From Austwickia sp. (GTDB taxonomy: Bacteria; Actinomycetota; Actinomycetes; Actinomycetales; Dermatophilaceae), in the NCBI GenBank assembly GCA_016711265.1, contig JADJTI010000006.1:930001-994000 (forward strand): a DNA stretch of 64,000 bases. The letters run 5' to 3'. Shown one piece after another: positions 8,199 to 15,255 of the stretch; position 1 is the stretch's first letter, and the number at the start of each line of letters is the position of its first letter. The notes beneath the pieces are model-generated. The model was not told the DNA's origin. It searched no databases and saw only the letters and a program-made list of their open reading frames with translations. A program made the position numbers and the translations under genes.

Positions 8199-9113
8199 TC
8201 ACTGCCGGTCGATCACCAGCCACCCGCCGTGGAACTCCTCCACCCGGTACGGCAATCGGCTGCCACGGCCCCATTCCTGCAGGTCCTCGGCGGTCAGGGT
8301 GTGGAGGTGCCCGTACAGGTCCTCGGCCACCTCCTCATAGGGCACGGCGACGACGACCCGTTTACGGGCCAGGCGCAGGGCCTCCTCGACCACCTCGAGG
8401 GCGTGCGCGGCGGGCAGATGCTCGAGCAGGTGAATCACCACGACGGTGTCCGCGGCCCCGTCGGCGCGGGGTACCCGGGCGGCGTCACAGGTCATGGCAT
8501 CCACCTGCAACCTCAGCCGGGAGGAGACCTGGCGGACGAGCGCGACGGTGCCCGGCGAGATGTCGACGGCCACCACGTGCAGGCCGCGCCGGGCCAGCAG
8601 CAGCGATAGGAAACCGAAACAGCACCCCAGATCGAGGACCGTGGCGCCGCGGATCAGGTCGACGGCGCGCGCGTAGAGCGGCGCATGCTGGGCGATGACG
8701 CTGCCCTCGTCCCCGGCGTACCCCGGTTCGGCGATCCGGTTGAGGGTGTTGCGGTAGAACACCTCCCAGGCGTCGATCGGGCAGGGCGCGGCCGAGACCA
8801 CCACCCCGGTGAAGATCCGCTCGAAGAGCTCGGGGCCGCTCACCCAGCCGGTGTCGAAGAGCTCCTCCCGGAGCATCCGGGTCAGGTCCTCGTCGAGCTC
8901 CCGGGCGCTGACGTACTGCTCGACCACCAGGCGGTCACCGTGCTGGAAGAGGCCGAAATGCGGGGTGCGGGTGATGGGGCGCAGGCCCGGCGCGTCCGGG
9001 CCGGGGAAACCGGGTGGCCGGGGACCGGCCCGGCGCACCTGCACCAGTTCATCGACGTACCCACCGCCCTGGGGGGTGAGCGGGTCGATCGGGAGCAGGG
9101 CGTGCTGGCGCAT
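8199..9113 (-). CDS. mftM: Mycofactocin oligosaccharide methyltransferase MftM
   Basis: A 304-residue SAM-dependent methyltransferase. The Rossmann motif I VLDLGCCFGFLS lies near residue 160, followed by the acidic ribose-binding VVAVDIS and a VVVIHLLEHLP motif. The N-terminal half (about 1-150) is specific and lacks a known fold signature. MftM O-methylates a glucose of the oligosaccharide that MftF adds to premycofactocin. The assignment combines overall resemblance with position: it is the last gene of the mno-moxR-coxE operon, two bases after the coxE-like stop, inside an otherwise complete mycofactocin cluster. Confidence 0.78.
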   Translation of the reverse strand: MRQHALLPIDPLTPQGGGYVDELVQVRRAGPRPPGFPGPDAPGLRPITRTPHFGLFQHGDRLVVEQYVSARELDEDLTRMLREELFDTGWVSGPELFERIFTGVVVSAAPCPIDAWEVFYRNTLNRIAEPGYAGDEGSVIAQHAPLYARAVDLIRGATVLDLGCCFGFLSLLLARRGLHVVAVDISPGTVALVRQVSSRLRLQVDAMTCDAARVPRADGAADTVVVIHLLEHLPAAHALEVVEEALRLARKRVVVAVPYEEVAEDLYGHLHTLTAEDLQEWGRGSRLPYRVEEFHGGWLVIDRQ

Positions 9114-9115
9114 GG

Positions 9116-10654
9116 CTAGGCCACCGTGCCGACACGGGTGGAGAAGTCCTCCAGGCTACGCAAGCCGCGAACCACATGGACCGCGTCGCAGAACTCGGCG
9201 TACGCGGGCAGGTCACAGCGCCCCAGGCCCCAGGAGTACGCCGGTTCGGGGGTGAGCCACAGCGTCGACCGGCAGCGCCGGGTCATCTCCTCGAACCGCG
9301 CGAGCCCGGGGTCGCGGCCGTTGCCGCGGCCGTCGCCGAGGACGACCAGGGTGGTACGACGGGTGAGCGCGGAACCGTAGGACTGCAGGAAGTCCTGCCA
9401 GGAGGCGCCGTAGTCGGAGGAGGCATCCACGTCGATCACGCCGCCCGCGGGCAACCCCGCCATGATCAGCGTGAGGGCCTCGTCCAGACGGTGGTCGGCG
9501 AACACCTCGCTGACCTCGACGACCCGGTCGACGAACACGAAGGAGCGCACCGACGACGCCAGCGATTGGAGGCTGTGCACCATGTGCAGCGTGAAGCGCG
9601 CCGTGGCGCGGACCGACAGCGAGGCGTCCACGAGGACCACCAGCCGGGGCCGGTCCTCGACCTTGGCGACGGTTACCGGCCGGAACGGTACGCCGTCGTA
9701 GCGCATGTTGCCGCGCATCGTGCGTTGCCCATCGACTCGCCCCCGCGCCGCGACCTGCCGTTTCGCGCGGGGCGCCCCGCGCACGTGGTGCAGGATCCGG
9801 CGCAGCGACTCCTCCATCGTCGCGCGCTCGGACTCCTGGATGCGTTCGGCCTGGGCAGCAGCGAGGTCCCGGTGTTCGATCTGCAGGGAGCCGGCAGCCA
9901 GCAGGGCCTGAAGATGGGTGCGCAGTCGCTCGGGGAGGCCGTCCAGGAGTGGCGCTAGCGCCCGGCGCAGGGCCGCCAGGTCGGCGGGTTCGTCAGCGTC
10001 GAGCGCGTCGAGCGCGTCGAGCAGATCGCTTTCGGCGAGCCACCCCAGCAGCGCCATCTCCTGCGCGACGGAGAGCTCGACGTCCAACTCCAGCGCGGTG
10101 CTCCGGGACAAGCCGGTGGGCACCCCGGCGTTGTGCAGCCGCTGGGTGCTCAGCGTGACCCTGGCCGCCTCGCCGGCCGGGCTGCGCCGGTCCGTGGAGA
10201 GCACCACGTCGCGGGTGCTGGCCGCCAAATCCAGTTTGTTGGCCTCCTGGTGCAGGTTGTACTGCTGGGCCAGGTCTTCAGGGCGGAAGTACTGCCGGAT
10301 GTCCTGCGGCCGGCCGTGTTCGTGACCTTGGCCGGGGGTCTGGCCCGGTTCGTCGGACAGCGTGAACTGCTCCAGCTCTCCGGTGTCGGACAGGTCGTCG
10401 TGCGCGTGGGAATGTTGCGCCGACTCGGCCAGCACGGGCCGCAACGCGAAGAAGGCGTCGAAGACCTGGTTGAACGTGCCGAGGTCGCGCCGGTCCTTGA
10501 CCAGGGCCGCGGTGAGCGCGGCCCGCAGCGTCTCTCGGTGGCCGACGACCCCGGGCAGGGTGAGCGCGGTCATCGCGTCGATCCCTTCGGACACCCCGAT
10601 TCGCAGACCGTGCAGCCGGAGCAGCCTGATGAACCGGTGAACCGCCCGCTGCAT
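9116..10654 (-). CDS. VWA-domain protein, CoxE/NorD-like partner of MoxR ATPase
   Basis: A 512-residue protein whose C-terminal half is a von Willebrand A domain of the CoxE/DUF58-like type: MIDAS DASLSV in LVVLVDASLSVRAT and a later metal-site loop VVLGDGRGNGRD. The N-terminal part (VHRFIRLLRLHGLRIGVSEGIDAM) is the helical region usual in CoxE proteins. ATG 10654 is used because it abuts the moxR stop; an upstream in-frame start would lie wholly inside moxR. MoxR-VWA pairs (CoxDE, NorQD, CbbQO) remodel or metallate a specific client enzyme. The only obvious client in this operon is the Mno alcohol dehydrogenase. Confidence 0.85.
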   Translation of the reverse strand: MQRAVHRFIRLLRLHGLRIGVSEGIDAMTALTLPGVVGHRETLRAALTAALVKDRRDLGTFNQVFDAFFALRPVLAESAQHSHAHDDLSDTGELEQFTLSDEPGQTPGQGHEHGRPQDIRQYFRPEDLAQQYNLHQEANKLDLAASTRDVVLSTDRRSPAGEAARVTLSTQRLHNAGVPTGLSRSTALELDVELSVAQEMALLGWLAESDLLDALDALDADEPADLAALRRALAPLLDGLPERLRTHLQALLAAGSLQIEHRDLAAAQAERIQESERATMEESLRRILHHVRGAPRAKRQVAARGRVDGQRTMRGNMRYDGVPFRPVTVAKVEDRPRLVVLVDASLSVRATARFTLHMVHSLQSLASSVRSFVFVDRVVEVSEVFADHRLDEALTLIMAGLPAGGVIDVDASSDYGASWQDFLQSYGSALTRRTTLVVLGDGRGNGRDPGLARFEEMTRRCRSTLWLTPEPAYSWGLGRCDLPAYAEFCDAVHVVRGLRSLEDFSTRVGTVA

Positions 10655-10655
10655 G

Positions 10656-11849
10656 TCACAACGCCCGGCGTCGCGCCGCGCGGGCCACGTCGGAGCGGGT
10701 ATCACCGGGGCCGGGGCGGCCGCGGCGGGTCGCCGCGGGACGGGCCACGCCGGCGCTGACCTCCTGATCGCGGTGCGCGTGTTCCGGTTCGTCGTGCGCG
10801 TGGTCGTGCGGATGGTCGTGCGCGTGGTCGTGCGGATGGTCATGGCCGTGCCCGTGCCCGTGGCCGGCCCGGCTGGGCAGCGTTGCGGGCACGCTGCGGT
10901 TCGGGTCCGTGCGGGAGATGATCTCGGGCAGGGCCCGGCGCCCCGACTCCAGGTCTCGTTCGTACTTCAGGACGACGTTGAGGGTGTCCGACAACAGCGG
11001 CGCGGACAGCTCCTCTGCCCCCAACACGGCCAGGGTGCCCGCCCAGTCGATGGTCTCGGAGATGCTGGGCGCCTTGCGAAGGTCCAGCTCGCGCAGCCCC
11101 CGCACGACCTCCACCAGGTGCCTGGCCAGGGCGTCGGGCAGGCCGGTGCGCTTGGACCGGATGATGTCCAGTTCCCGGTTTGCTTCGGGATAGTCGAGGA
11201 ACATGTGCAGGCAGCGCCGCTTCAGGGCCGCCGACAGATCCCGGGTGTTGTTGGAGGTCAACACGACCAAGGGTCGGTGTACGGCGCGCAGGGTGCCCAG
11301 TTCGGGGATGGAGACCTGGAATTCCCCGAGCAGTTCCAGCAGCACCGCCTCCAGGGCCTCGTCAGCCCGGTCGATCTCATCGACCAGCAGGACCACCGGG
11401 GTAGGCGAGGTGACCACGTCCAGCAGCGGCCGTGAGGCCAGGAAGTGCCGCGAGAAGAAGACGCTGTCGTGCGCCGACACGGCCGCCACCGCGTCGGCGA
11501 GCGTGGAGGTGTCGCTGATGAACTCGGCGATCCGTTCGCGCAGGATCTGGGTGTAGAGCAGCTGCTTGCCGTAGTCCCACTCGTACAGCGCCTTCGACTC
11601 GTCCTGGCCCTCGTAGCACTGCAGGCGCACCAGCCGCCGATCGCTGGCCTGAGCCAGCGACAGGGCCAGCTCGGTCTTGCCGACCCCGGCGGGCCCCTCC
11701 AACAGGAGCGGCTTGCCCAGCCGGTGGGCGACGAACACCGTGGTGGCCAGCCGATGGTCGGCCAGGTATCCGGCCTCGGCGAGCCGGTCCAGGACGTCCT
11801 GGATCTCGGTGAACACCTCGCTCGGTGACGAGGCGGTGGGGGCGGTCAT
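10656..11849 (-). CDS. MoxR-family AAA+ ATPase with histidine-rich C-terminal tail
   Basis: A 397-residue AAA+ ATPase with Walker A GPAGVGKTEL, Walker B VLLVDEIDRAD and sensor segment LTSNNTRDLSAALKRRC. After the ATPase and lid domains the protein ends in an unusual tail in which residues about 330-359 contain 14 histidines in 30 positions (repeats of HGHG and HDHPHDHA), followed by a basic Arg/Ala end. Such stretches commonly bind Zn, Ni or Co. It lies between mno and the VWA gene, two bases from the latter. The ATG has an SD (gaggaa) that overlaps the base of an upstream stem-loop. Confidence 0.88.
   Translation of the reverse strand: MTAPTASSPSEVFTEIQDVLDRLAEAGYLADHRLATTVFVAHRLGKPLLLEGPAGVGKTELALSLAQASDRRLVRLQCYEGQDESKALYEWDYGKQLLYTQILRERIAEFISDTSTLADAVAAVSAHDSVFFSRHFLASRPLLDVVTSPTPVVLLVDEIDRADEALEAVLLELLGEFQVSIPELGTLRAVHRPLVVLTSNNTRDLSAALKRRCLHMFLDYPEANRELDIIRSKRTGLPDALARHLVEVVRGLRELDLRKAPSISETIDWAGTLAVLGAEELSAPLLSDTLNVVLKYERDLESGRRALPEIISRTDPNRSVPATLPSRAGHGHGHGHDHPHDHAHDHPHDHAHDEPEHAHRDQEVSAGVARPAATRRGRPGPGDTRSDVARAARRRAL
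10773..10862 (-). repeat. DNA repeat encoding the histidine-rich tail of MoxR
   Basis: Reiterated units reading gcgtggtcgtgcggatggtc on the plus strand encode the alternating His-Asp-His-Pro/Ala pattern. The frame stays open throughout, so this is a coding minisatellite and not an intergenic repeat. The repeat count could vary between strains by slippage. Confidence 0.75.
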
Positions 11850-11857
11850 GGGGTTCC

Positions 11858-11907
11858 TCTCAGGGTCGGTACGACGGGGCGAGCCGGCCGCCGTACCGAC
11901 CCCGAGA
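11858..11907 (-). promoter_or_regulatory. Long stem-loop between mno and moxR
   Basis: 11858-11873 and 11892-11907 are inverted repeats of 16 bp with one mismatch (11 bp perfect core at 11863-11873 / 11892-11902), with an 18-base loop. On the minus-strand transcript the structure follows the mno stop, and the 3' arm ends in GAGA that forms part of the moxR SD (agaggaa). It could act as a partial terminator, an mRNA-stabilising element for mno, or a translational brake on moxR, letting mno be made in excess of its accessory proteins. Confidence 0.65.
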
Positions 11908-11941
11908 TGTCGCGCAGGTCAGCTCGGCGGACCCTGCGCGA

Positions 11942-13234
11942 TCAGCTGAGGAGATCGTCCAGATCACCGTTCATGCAGTGGTCCACCACGGGAGCGACCA
12001 GGTCGAAGGTGCACTCGCGGGCGTTGCCGGGAGTGCAGGCGTCGCCCAGGACGTGGTTGGTGATCCGTTCGACGTCCGCCTTGTCGCCCTTGATGACCGG
12101 GTTGGCCTCGTAGAAAGCCGTGGGTCCTTGACCCAGGCGGTTCTTGGAGTACGAGGTCTGGGTGACGTCGACGAACCGCTCCGGGATGGAGACATCCCGC
12201 AGCAGCCGAATAGCGGCGGCCAGGGCGGCGTCAGCCGCCTGGACATCCGTCATACCGTGCGTGTCCACGCCCATGACCTGCGCGATCTCGGCGTACCGGC
12301 GGTAGGCGGCCGGCATGTTGTAGGCCCACACCCGAGGCAGGGCGATGGCGTTGTTCAGCCCGTGGTGGGTGTCGTAAAAGGCGCTCACCGCGTGGCTGAT
12401 GGAGTGCACGATGCCCAGGCCACCGGAGTTGAAGGCCTGCGCGGCGATGTACTGGGCGTACATCATGCCTTGGCGGCCGGCGAGGTCCTGCCCGTTCCAG
12501 GTGGCGGCCCGCAGGTTCTCCCAGGTGAGCTTCACGGCGCGCAAGGCGTTCCCGAGCGAGGGCTCGAAGTTGAGCCGGGACACGTAGGGCTCGCTGGCGT
12601 GCGCCAGCACGTCGAAGCCGCATTGGGCGGTGTAGTCGACCGGGCAGTCGTAGTACAACACCGGGTCGTCGACGGCGAGATTGACGACCGAGGCGTCGTC
12701 GAACGCGACGTACTTGTGTGGCTGGGACGGGTCGGTCGTGGTGTCCGTGATGACGTATGCCCAGGAGGTCTCCGAACCGGTCCCCGCCGTGGTGGAGATG
12801 GCGATGTGCGGCGGGTTCTTCGGGTTCTCCGACTTGTTGAAACCCTCGAAGTCGTTCACGTTGCGGCCGTCGTGCGCCACCGAGATCCGGGCACCTTTGC
12901 ACGCGTCGTGGGTCGAGCCACCGCCGATCGAGATGAACGAGTCACACTCGTTCTCCTGATACAAGCCGACGGCGTCCATGACGTTGTAGTCCTTGGGGTT
13001 GGACTCGACCTGGTCGTACAGCACCACCTCGAGACCGTGGTACTTCAGCGATTCGACAAGATCGTGCACGATCGACGTACCACGCAGGCCCGAGGTCATC
13101 ACCAGGGACTTGCGGAACCCCAGTTTGAGGGCCTCGGGGCCGACCATTTCGTGAGCTCCCGGACCCATGAGGGCTCGGGGGAACGGGTGGAATTCCTTGA
13201 TGGGAAAGGGCTTGAGCAGATCTTCGACCTTCAC
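11942..13234 (-). CDS. mno: Nicotinoprotein methanol/alcohol dehydrogenase (Mno/MDO type)
   Basis: A 430-residue Fe-ADH-superfamily dehydrogenase of the NDMA-dependent methanol dehydrogenase type: FPIKEFHPFPRALMGPGAH near the N-terminus, VESNPKDYNVMDA, NAD-binding GGGSTHDACKG, AGTGSETSW, and metal ligands in CGFDVLAHASE, VHSISHAV and DTHHGLNNA. These decameric enzymes hold NAD(H) tightly and pass electrons to mycofactocin rather than to free NAD. GTG 13234 is preceded by a perfect SD (aaggag) and gives the expected N-terminus. It is divergent from mftA across a 297-bp regulatory region and heads the operon mno-moxR-VWA-mftM. Substrate range (methanol, ethanol or longer) cannot be read from sequence. 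Confidence 0.93.
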   Translation of the reverse strand: MKVEDLLKPFPIKEFHPFPRALMGPGAHEMVGPEALKLGFRKSLVMTSGLRGTSIVHDLVESLKYHGLEVVLYDQVESNPKDYNVMDAVGLYQENECDSFISIGGGSTHDACKGARISVAHDGRNVNDFEGFNKSENPKNPPHIAISTTAGTGSETSWAYVITDTTTDPSQPHKYVAFDDASVVNLAVDDPVLYYDCPVDYTAQCGFDVLAHASEPYVSRLNFEPSLGNALRAVKLTWENLRAATWNGQDLAGRQGMMYAQYIAAQAFNSGGLGIVHSISHAVSAFYDTHHGLNNAIALPRVWAYNMPAAYRRYAEIAQVMGVDTHGMTDVQAADAALAAAIRLLRDVSIPERFVDVTQTSYSKNRLGQGPTAFYEANPVIKGDKADVERITNHVLGDACTPGNARECTFDLVAPVVDHCMNGDLDDLLS

Positions 13235-13531
13235 GGCAGTCTCCTTCGGCGCGACCGGTGATGGATGAGCCGACGCTAGGCGCCGCCGGGACATGCCGAC
13301 AGGTGGGGACGGGAAAACCGTCCGCGCGCGGTGGCTGGGCTCTGGCCGTTCGGACAGGTCAAGCTCTCCGGTGGAACGGCAAATGTGCTTAGCGTGCGAC
13401 ACATCCTGACCGTTCGGACGGGTGGAACTGGCTTCCCAGATGGTGACGCCGGTCACGCGGCCCCACTTAGCGTGGGGAACGCCATGCGCCGTGCGGCGCC
13501 ACCTTGACGAAGCTGGATGAAAGGCATCGCC
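13235..13531. promoter_or_regulatory. Divergent regulatory region between mno and mftA
   Basis: This 297-bp non-coding region separates the mno and mftA operons. It contains a near-identical 18-bp direct repeat (13342-13359 and 13406-13423, CTGRCCGTTCGGACRGGT, starts 64 bp apart), a perfect 6-bp inverted repeat GGACGG/CCGTCC around GAAAA (13307-13323), a related CCGACAGGT further left, and two copies of CTTAGCGTG (13388-13396 and 13466-13474). These are plausible operators for the LuxR-type or IclR regulator of this cluster. I cannot fix the promoter hexamers. Confidence 0.6.
13342..13423 (+). repeat. 18-bp direct repeat pair, candidate operator
   Basis: Copy 1 is ctggccgttcggacaggt (13342-13359) and copy 2 is ctgaccgttcggacgggt (13406-13423); they differ at two positions. 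The CCGTTCGG core is nearly self-complementary. Each copy is followed at 46-60 bp by CTTAGCGTG. A two-site arrangement between divergent operons is typical of activator binding. Confidence 0.6.
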
Positions 13532-13666
13532 ATGCAGGATCACGAGCTGGCCACCGTCGCTGCCGACCACGACCACGAGGTGGCGCAGGTGTCCACCCAG
13601 GACGTCGTCGTGGAATCCGATCTGGTCGAGGACGTCAGCATCGACGGCATGTGCGGGGTCTACTGA
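13532..13666 (+). CDS. mftA: Mycofactocin precursor peptide MftA
   Basis: A 44-residue peptide ending in Ile-Asp-Gly-Met-Cys-Gly-Val-Tyr, the invariant mycofactocin core; the terminal Val-Tyr is what MftC decarboxylates and crosslinks. The leader is acidic and rich in Val, His, Asp and Glu, as expected for recognition by MftB. ATG 13532 is preferred because aaagg sits seven bases upstream; ATG 13517 would add Met-Lys-Gly-Ile-Ala. The stop overlaps the mftB start (TGATG). Confidence 0.95.
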   Translation: MQDHELATVAADHDHEVAQVSTQDVVVESDLVEDVSIDGMCGVY

Positions 13667-13971
13667 TGCCAGCAGTCGTGCCGACCACGATGCCGGCCAC
13701 GATGCCCGCGCCCACCCGCTGGCGCCTCGCCGACACCGTCACCATGCGCACCGAACCGTTCGGCGCGCTGCTGTACGACCACCGGACCCGTCGGCTGGCC
13801 TTCATCCGCTCCGCCGTGCTGCGGCGGCTCATCGAGACGATGGACTCCGGGCGCAGCGCCGAGCACGCCATGGCCGAACTCGGGGTGGATGCGGACCAGT
13901 CGCCGCGGATGCTGACCGCGCTGGCGGCCCTGACCCGGCGGGACCTGCTGGTCCCCGCCGCGGCGCCGTGA
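13666..13971 (+). CDS. mftB: Mycofactocin precursor-binding protein MftB (RRE, PqqD-like)
   Basis: A 101-residue protein whose core (about residues 17-97) matches the PqqD-like RiPP recognition element: YDHRTRRLAFIRSAVLRRLIETMDSG, then a short helical C-terminus. It presents MftA to the radical SAM enzyme MftC. Start and stop overlap mftA and mftC respectively. The N-terminus has a Pro/Met/Thr-rich stretch (MPAVVPTTMPATMPAPT) that is probably disordered. Confidence 0.92.
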   Translation: MPAVVPTTMPATMPAPTRWRLADTVTMRTEPFGALLYDHRTRRLAFIRSAVLRRLIETMDSGRSAEHAMAELGVDADQSPRMLTALAALTRRDLLVPAAAP

Positions 13972-15242
13972 CCCTCACCGCCGGCCACCGGCCATCGTCC
14001 TCAACGCCGACGCCGACGCCGACTCCGACGCCGACGACGGGCGGGCTGGTCGACGTCCTGCAGGAGGGGTTGGTCGCGCCGATCTGCCTGACCTGGGAGC
14101 TCACCTACGGCTGCAACTTGGCCTGCGTGCATTGCCTGTCCTCCTCCGGCAGGCGAGACCCGCGCGAGCTGGACACCGCGCAATGCACCGCGCTCATCGA
14201 CGAGTTCGCCGCCATGGGGGTCTTCTACCTCAACGTCGGCGGCGGCGAACCCACCATCCGTCCGGACTTCTGGCGCATCGTCGACCACGCCCTGGACCGG
14301 GGCGTCGGGATGAAGTTCTCGACCAACGGCTCCCGGATCGACGCCACCCGCGCCCGGTGGATCGTGGCCAGACCCTACCTGGACGTGCAGGTCTCCTTGG
14401 ACGGTGCGACCGCCGCCGTGAACGACGCGGTGCGCGGCCAGGGGTCGTACGCCACGGCGATCCGCGCCCTGGAGAACCTCGCCGAAGCGGGCGCGAGGGA
14501 CGTCAAGATCTCGGTGGTCTGCACCCGGGACAACATTGGCCAACTGGATGACTTCGCGCTGATCGCGCAGCGGTACTCCGCGATGCTGCGGCTGACCCGA
14601 CTGCGGCCCTCGGGACGCGGGGCCACGAGCTGGCATGCGTTGCACCCCCGGCCGGAACAGCAGCGGGAACTGTACGACTGGTTGCTGCGGGCCGGCGATC
14701 GGGTGCTCACCGGGGACAGCTTCTTCCACCTGTCCGGCTTCGGGCAGCCGTTGCCCGGGCTCAACCTCTGCGGCGCCGGCCGCGTGGTCTGCCTCGTCGA
14801 TCCGGTCGGCGACGTGTACGCCTGCCCGTTCGCCATCCACGAGCACTTCCTCGCAGGCAACGTCGTGGCTGCCGGCTTCGCCGCGATCTGGCGGGACTCG
14901 CCGACCTTCACGGCGCTGCGGGTCGCCGACGGCGGCACCTGTACGGCGTGCCCCTCCTTCTCGACCTGCCGCGGCGGCTGCCGGGCGGCCAAGTTCTTCA
15001 CCGGGCTCCCCGAGGACGGGCCCGACCCGGAGTGTGTCCGCGCAGATCGTACGCCGACCGGTGCGGGCGCCGTACCCGTGGCCATCGGCCCGCGGCCGGT
15101 GCCCGACAAGGACCACTCCCGGGGTTCGGCCCGGGCCTGCGCCGACCACCCGCTGGCCGGCTGGACACCGCCCACCGCCGGTTTCGAGGTGGCCTTCCCC
15201 GGTGCTGCGGCCACCACCACCGGCGGCGCGAGCCGGCGATGA
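13968..15242 (+). CDS. mftC: Mycofactocin radical SAM maturase MftC
   Basis: A 424-residue radical SAM/SPASM enzyme. The cluster motif CNLACVHC (Cys49, Cys53, Cys56) and the GGGEP motif are intact. The C-terminal SPASM region carries its cysteines in LCGAGRVVC, DVYACPF, TCTACPSFSTCRGGC and PDPEC. It oxidatively decarboxylates the C-terminal Tyr of MftA and then forms the Val-Tyr carbon-carbon bond. GTG 13968 overlaps the mftB stop. The first 25 residues include an odd (Thr-Pro)n tract, and the last roughly 60 residues after the SPASM domain are a low-complexity extension. Confidence 0.95.
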   Translation: MTLTAGHRPSSSTPTPTPTPTPTTGGLVDVLQEGLVAPICLTWELTYGCNLACVHCLSSSGRRDPRELDTAQCTALIDEFAAMGVFYLNVGGGEPTIRPDFWRIVDHALDRGVGMKFSTNGSRIDATRARWIVARPYLDVQVSLDGATAAVNDAVRGQGSYATAIRALENLAEAGARDVKISVVCTRDNIGQLDDFALIAQRYSAMLRLTRLRPSGRGATSWHALHPRPEQQRELYDWLLRAGDRVLTGDSFFHLSGFGQPLPGLNLCGAGRVVCLVDPVGDVYACPFAIHEHFLAGNVVAAGFAAIWRDSPTFTALRVADGGTCTACPSFSTCRGGCRAAKFFTGLPEDGPDPECVRADRTPTGAGAVPVAIGPRPVPDKDHSRGSARACADHPLAGWTPPTAGFEVAFPGAAATTTGGASRR

Positions 15243-15255
15243 GCGCGAGCCCACC

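Noticed and set aside
8090..8698. Arg/Pro-rich 202-codon plus-strand ORF overlapping mftM
   Set aside because: Composition is typical of an antisense high-GC frame; mftM and the response regulator explain the region.
10773..10862. CRISPR-like or intergenic minisatellite
   Set aside because: The repeated units are short, contiguous, without spacers, and maintain the moxR reading frame as the His-rich tail.
13504..13665. Longer mftB starting at 13504
   Set aside because: It would run out of frame through the whole mftA gene; the TGATG overlap at 13664-13668 gives the expected short RRE protein.
14008..14040. Microsatellite ccgacg repeat as a non-coding element
   Set aside because: It lies inside mftC and encodes the Thr-Pro tract; reported as a coding feature instead.
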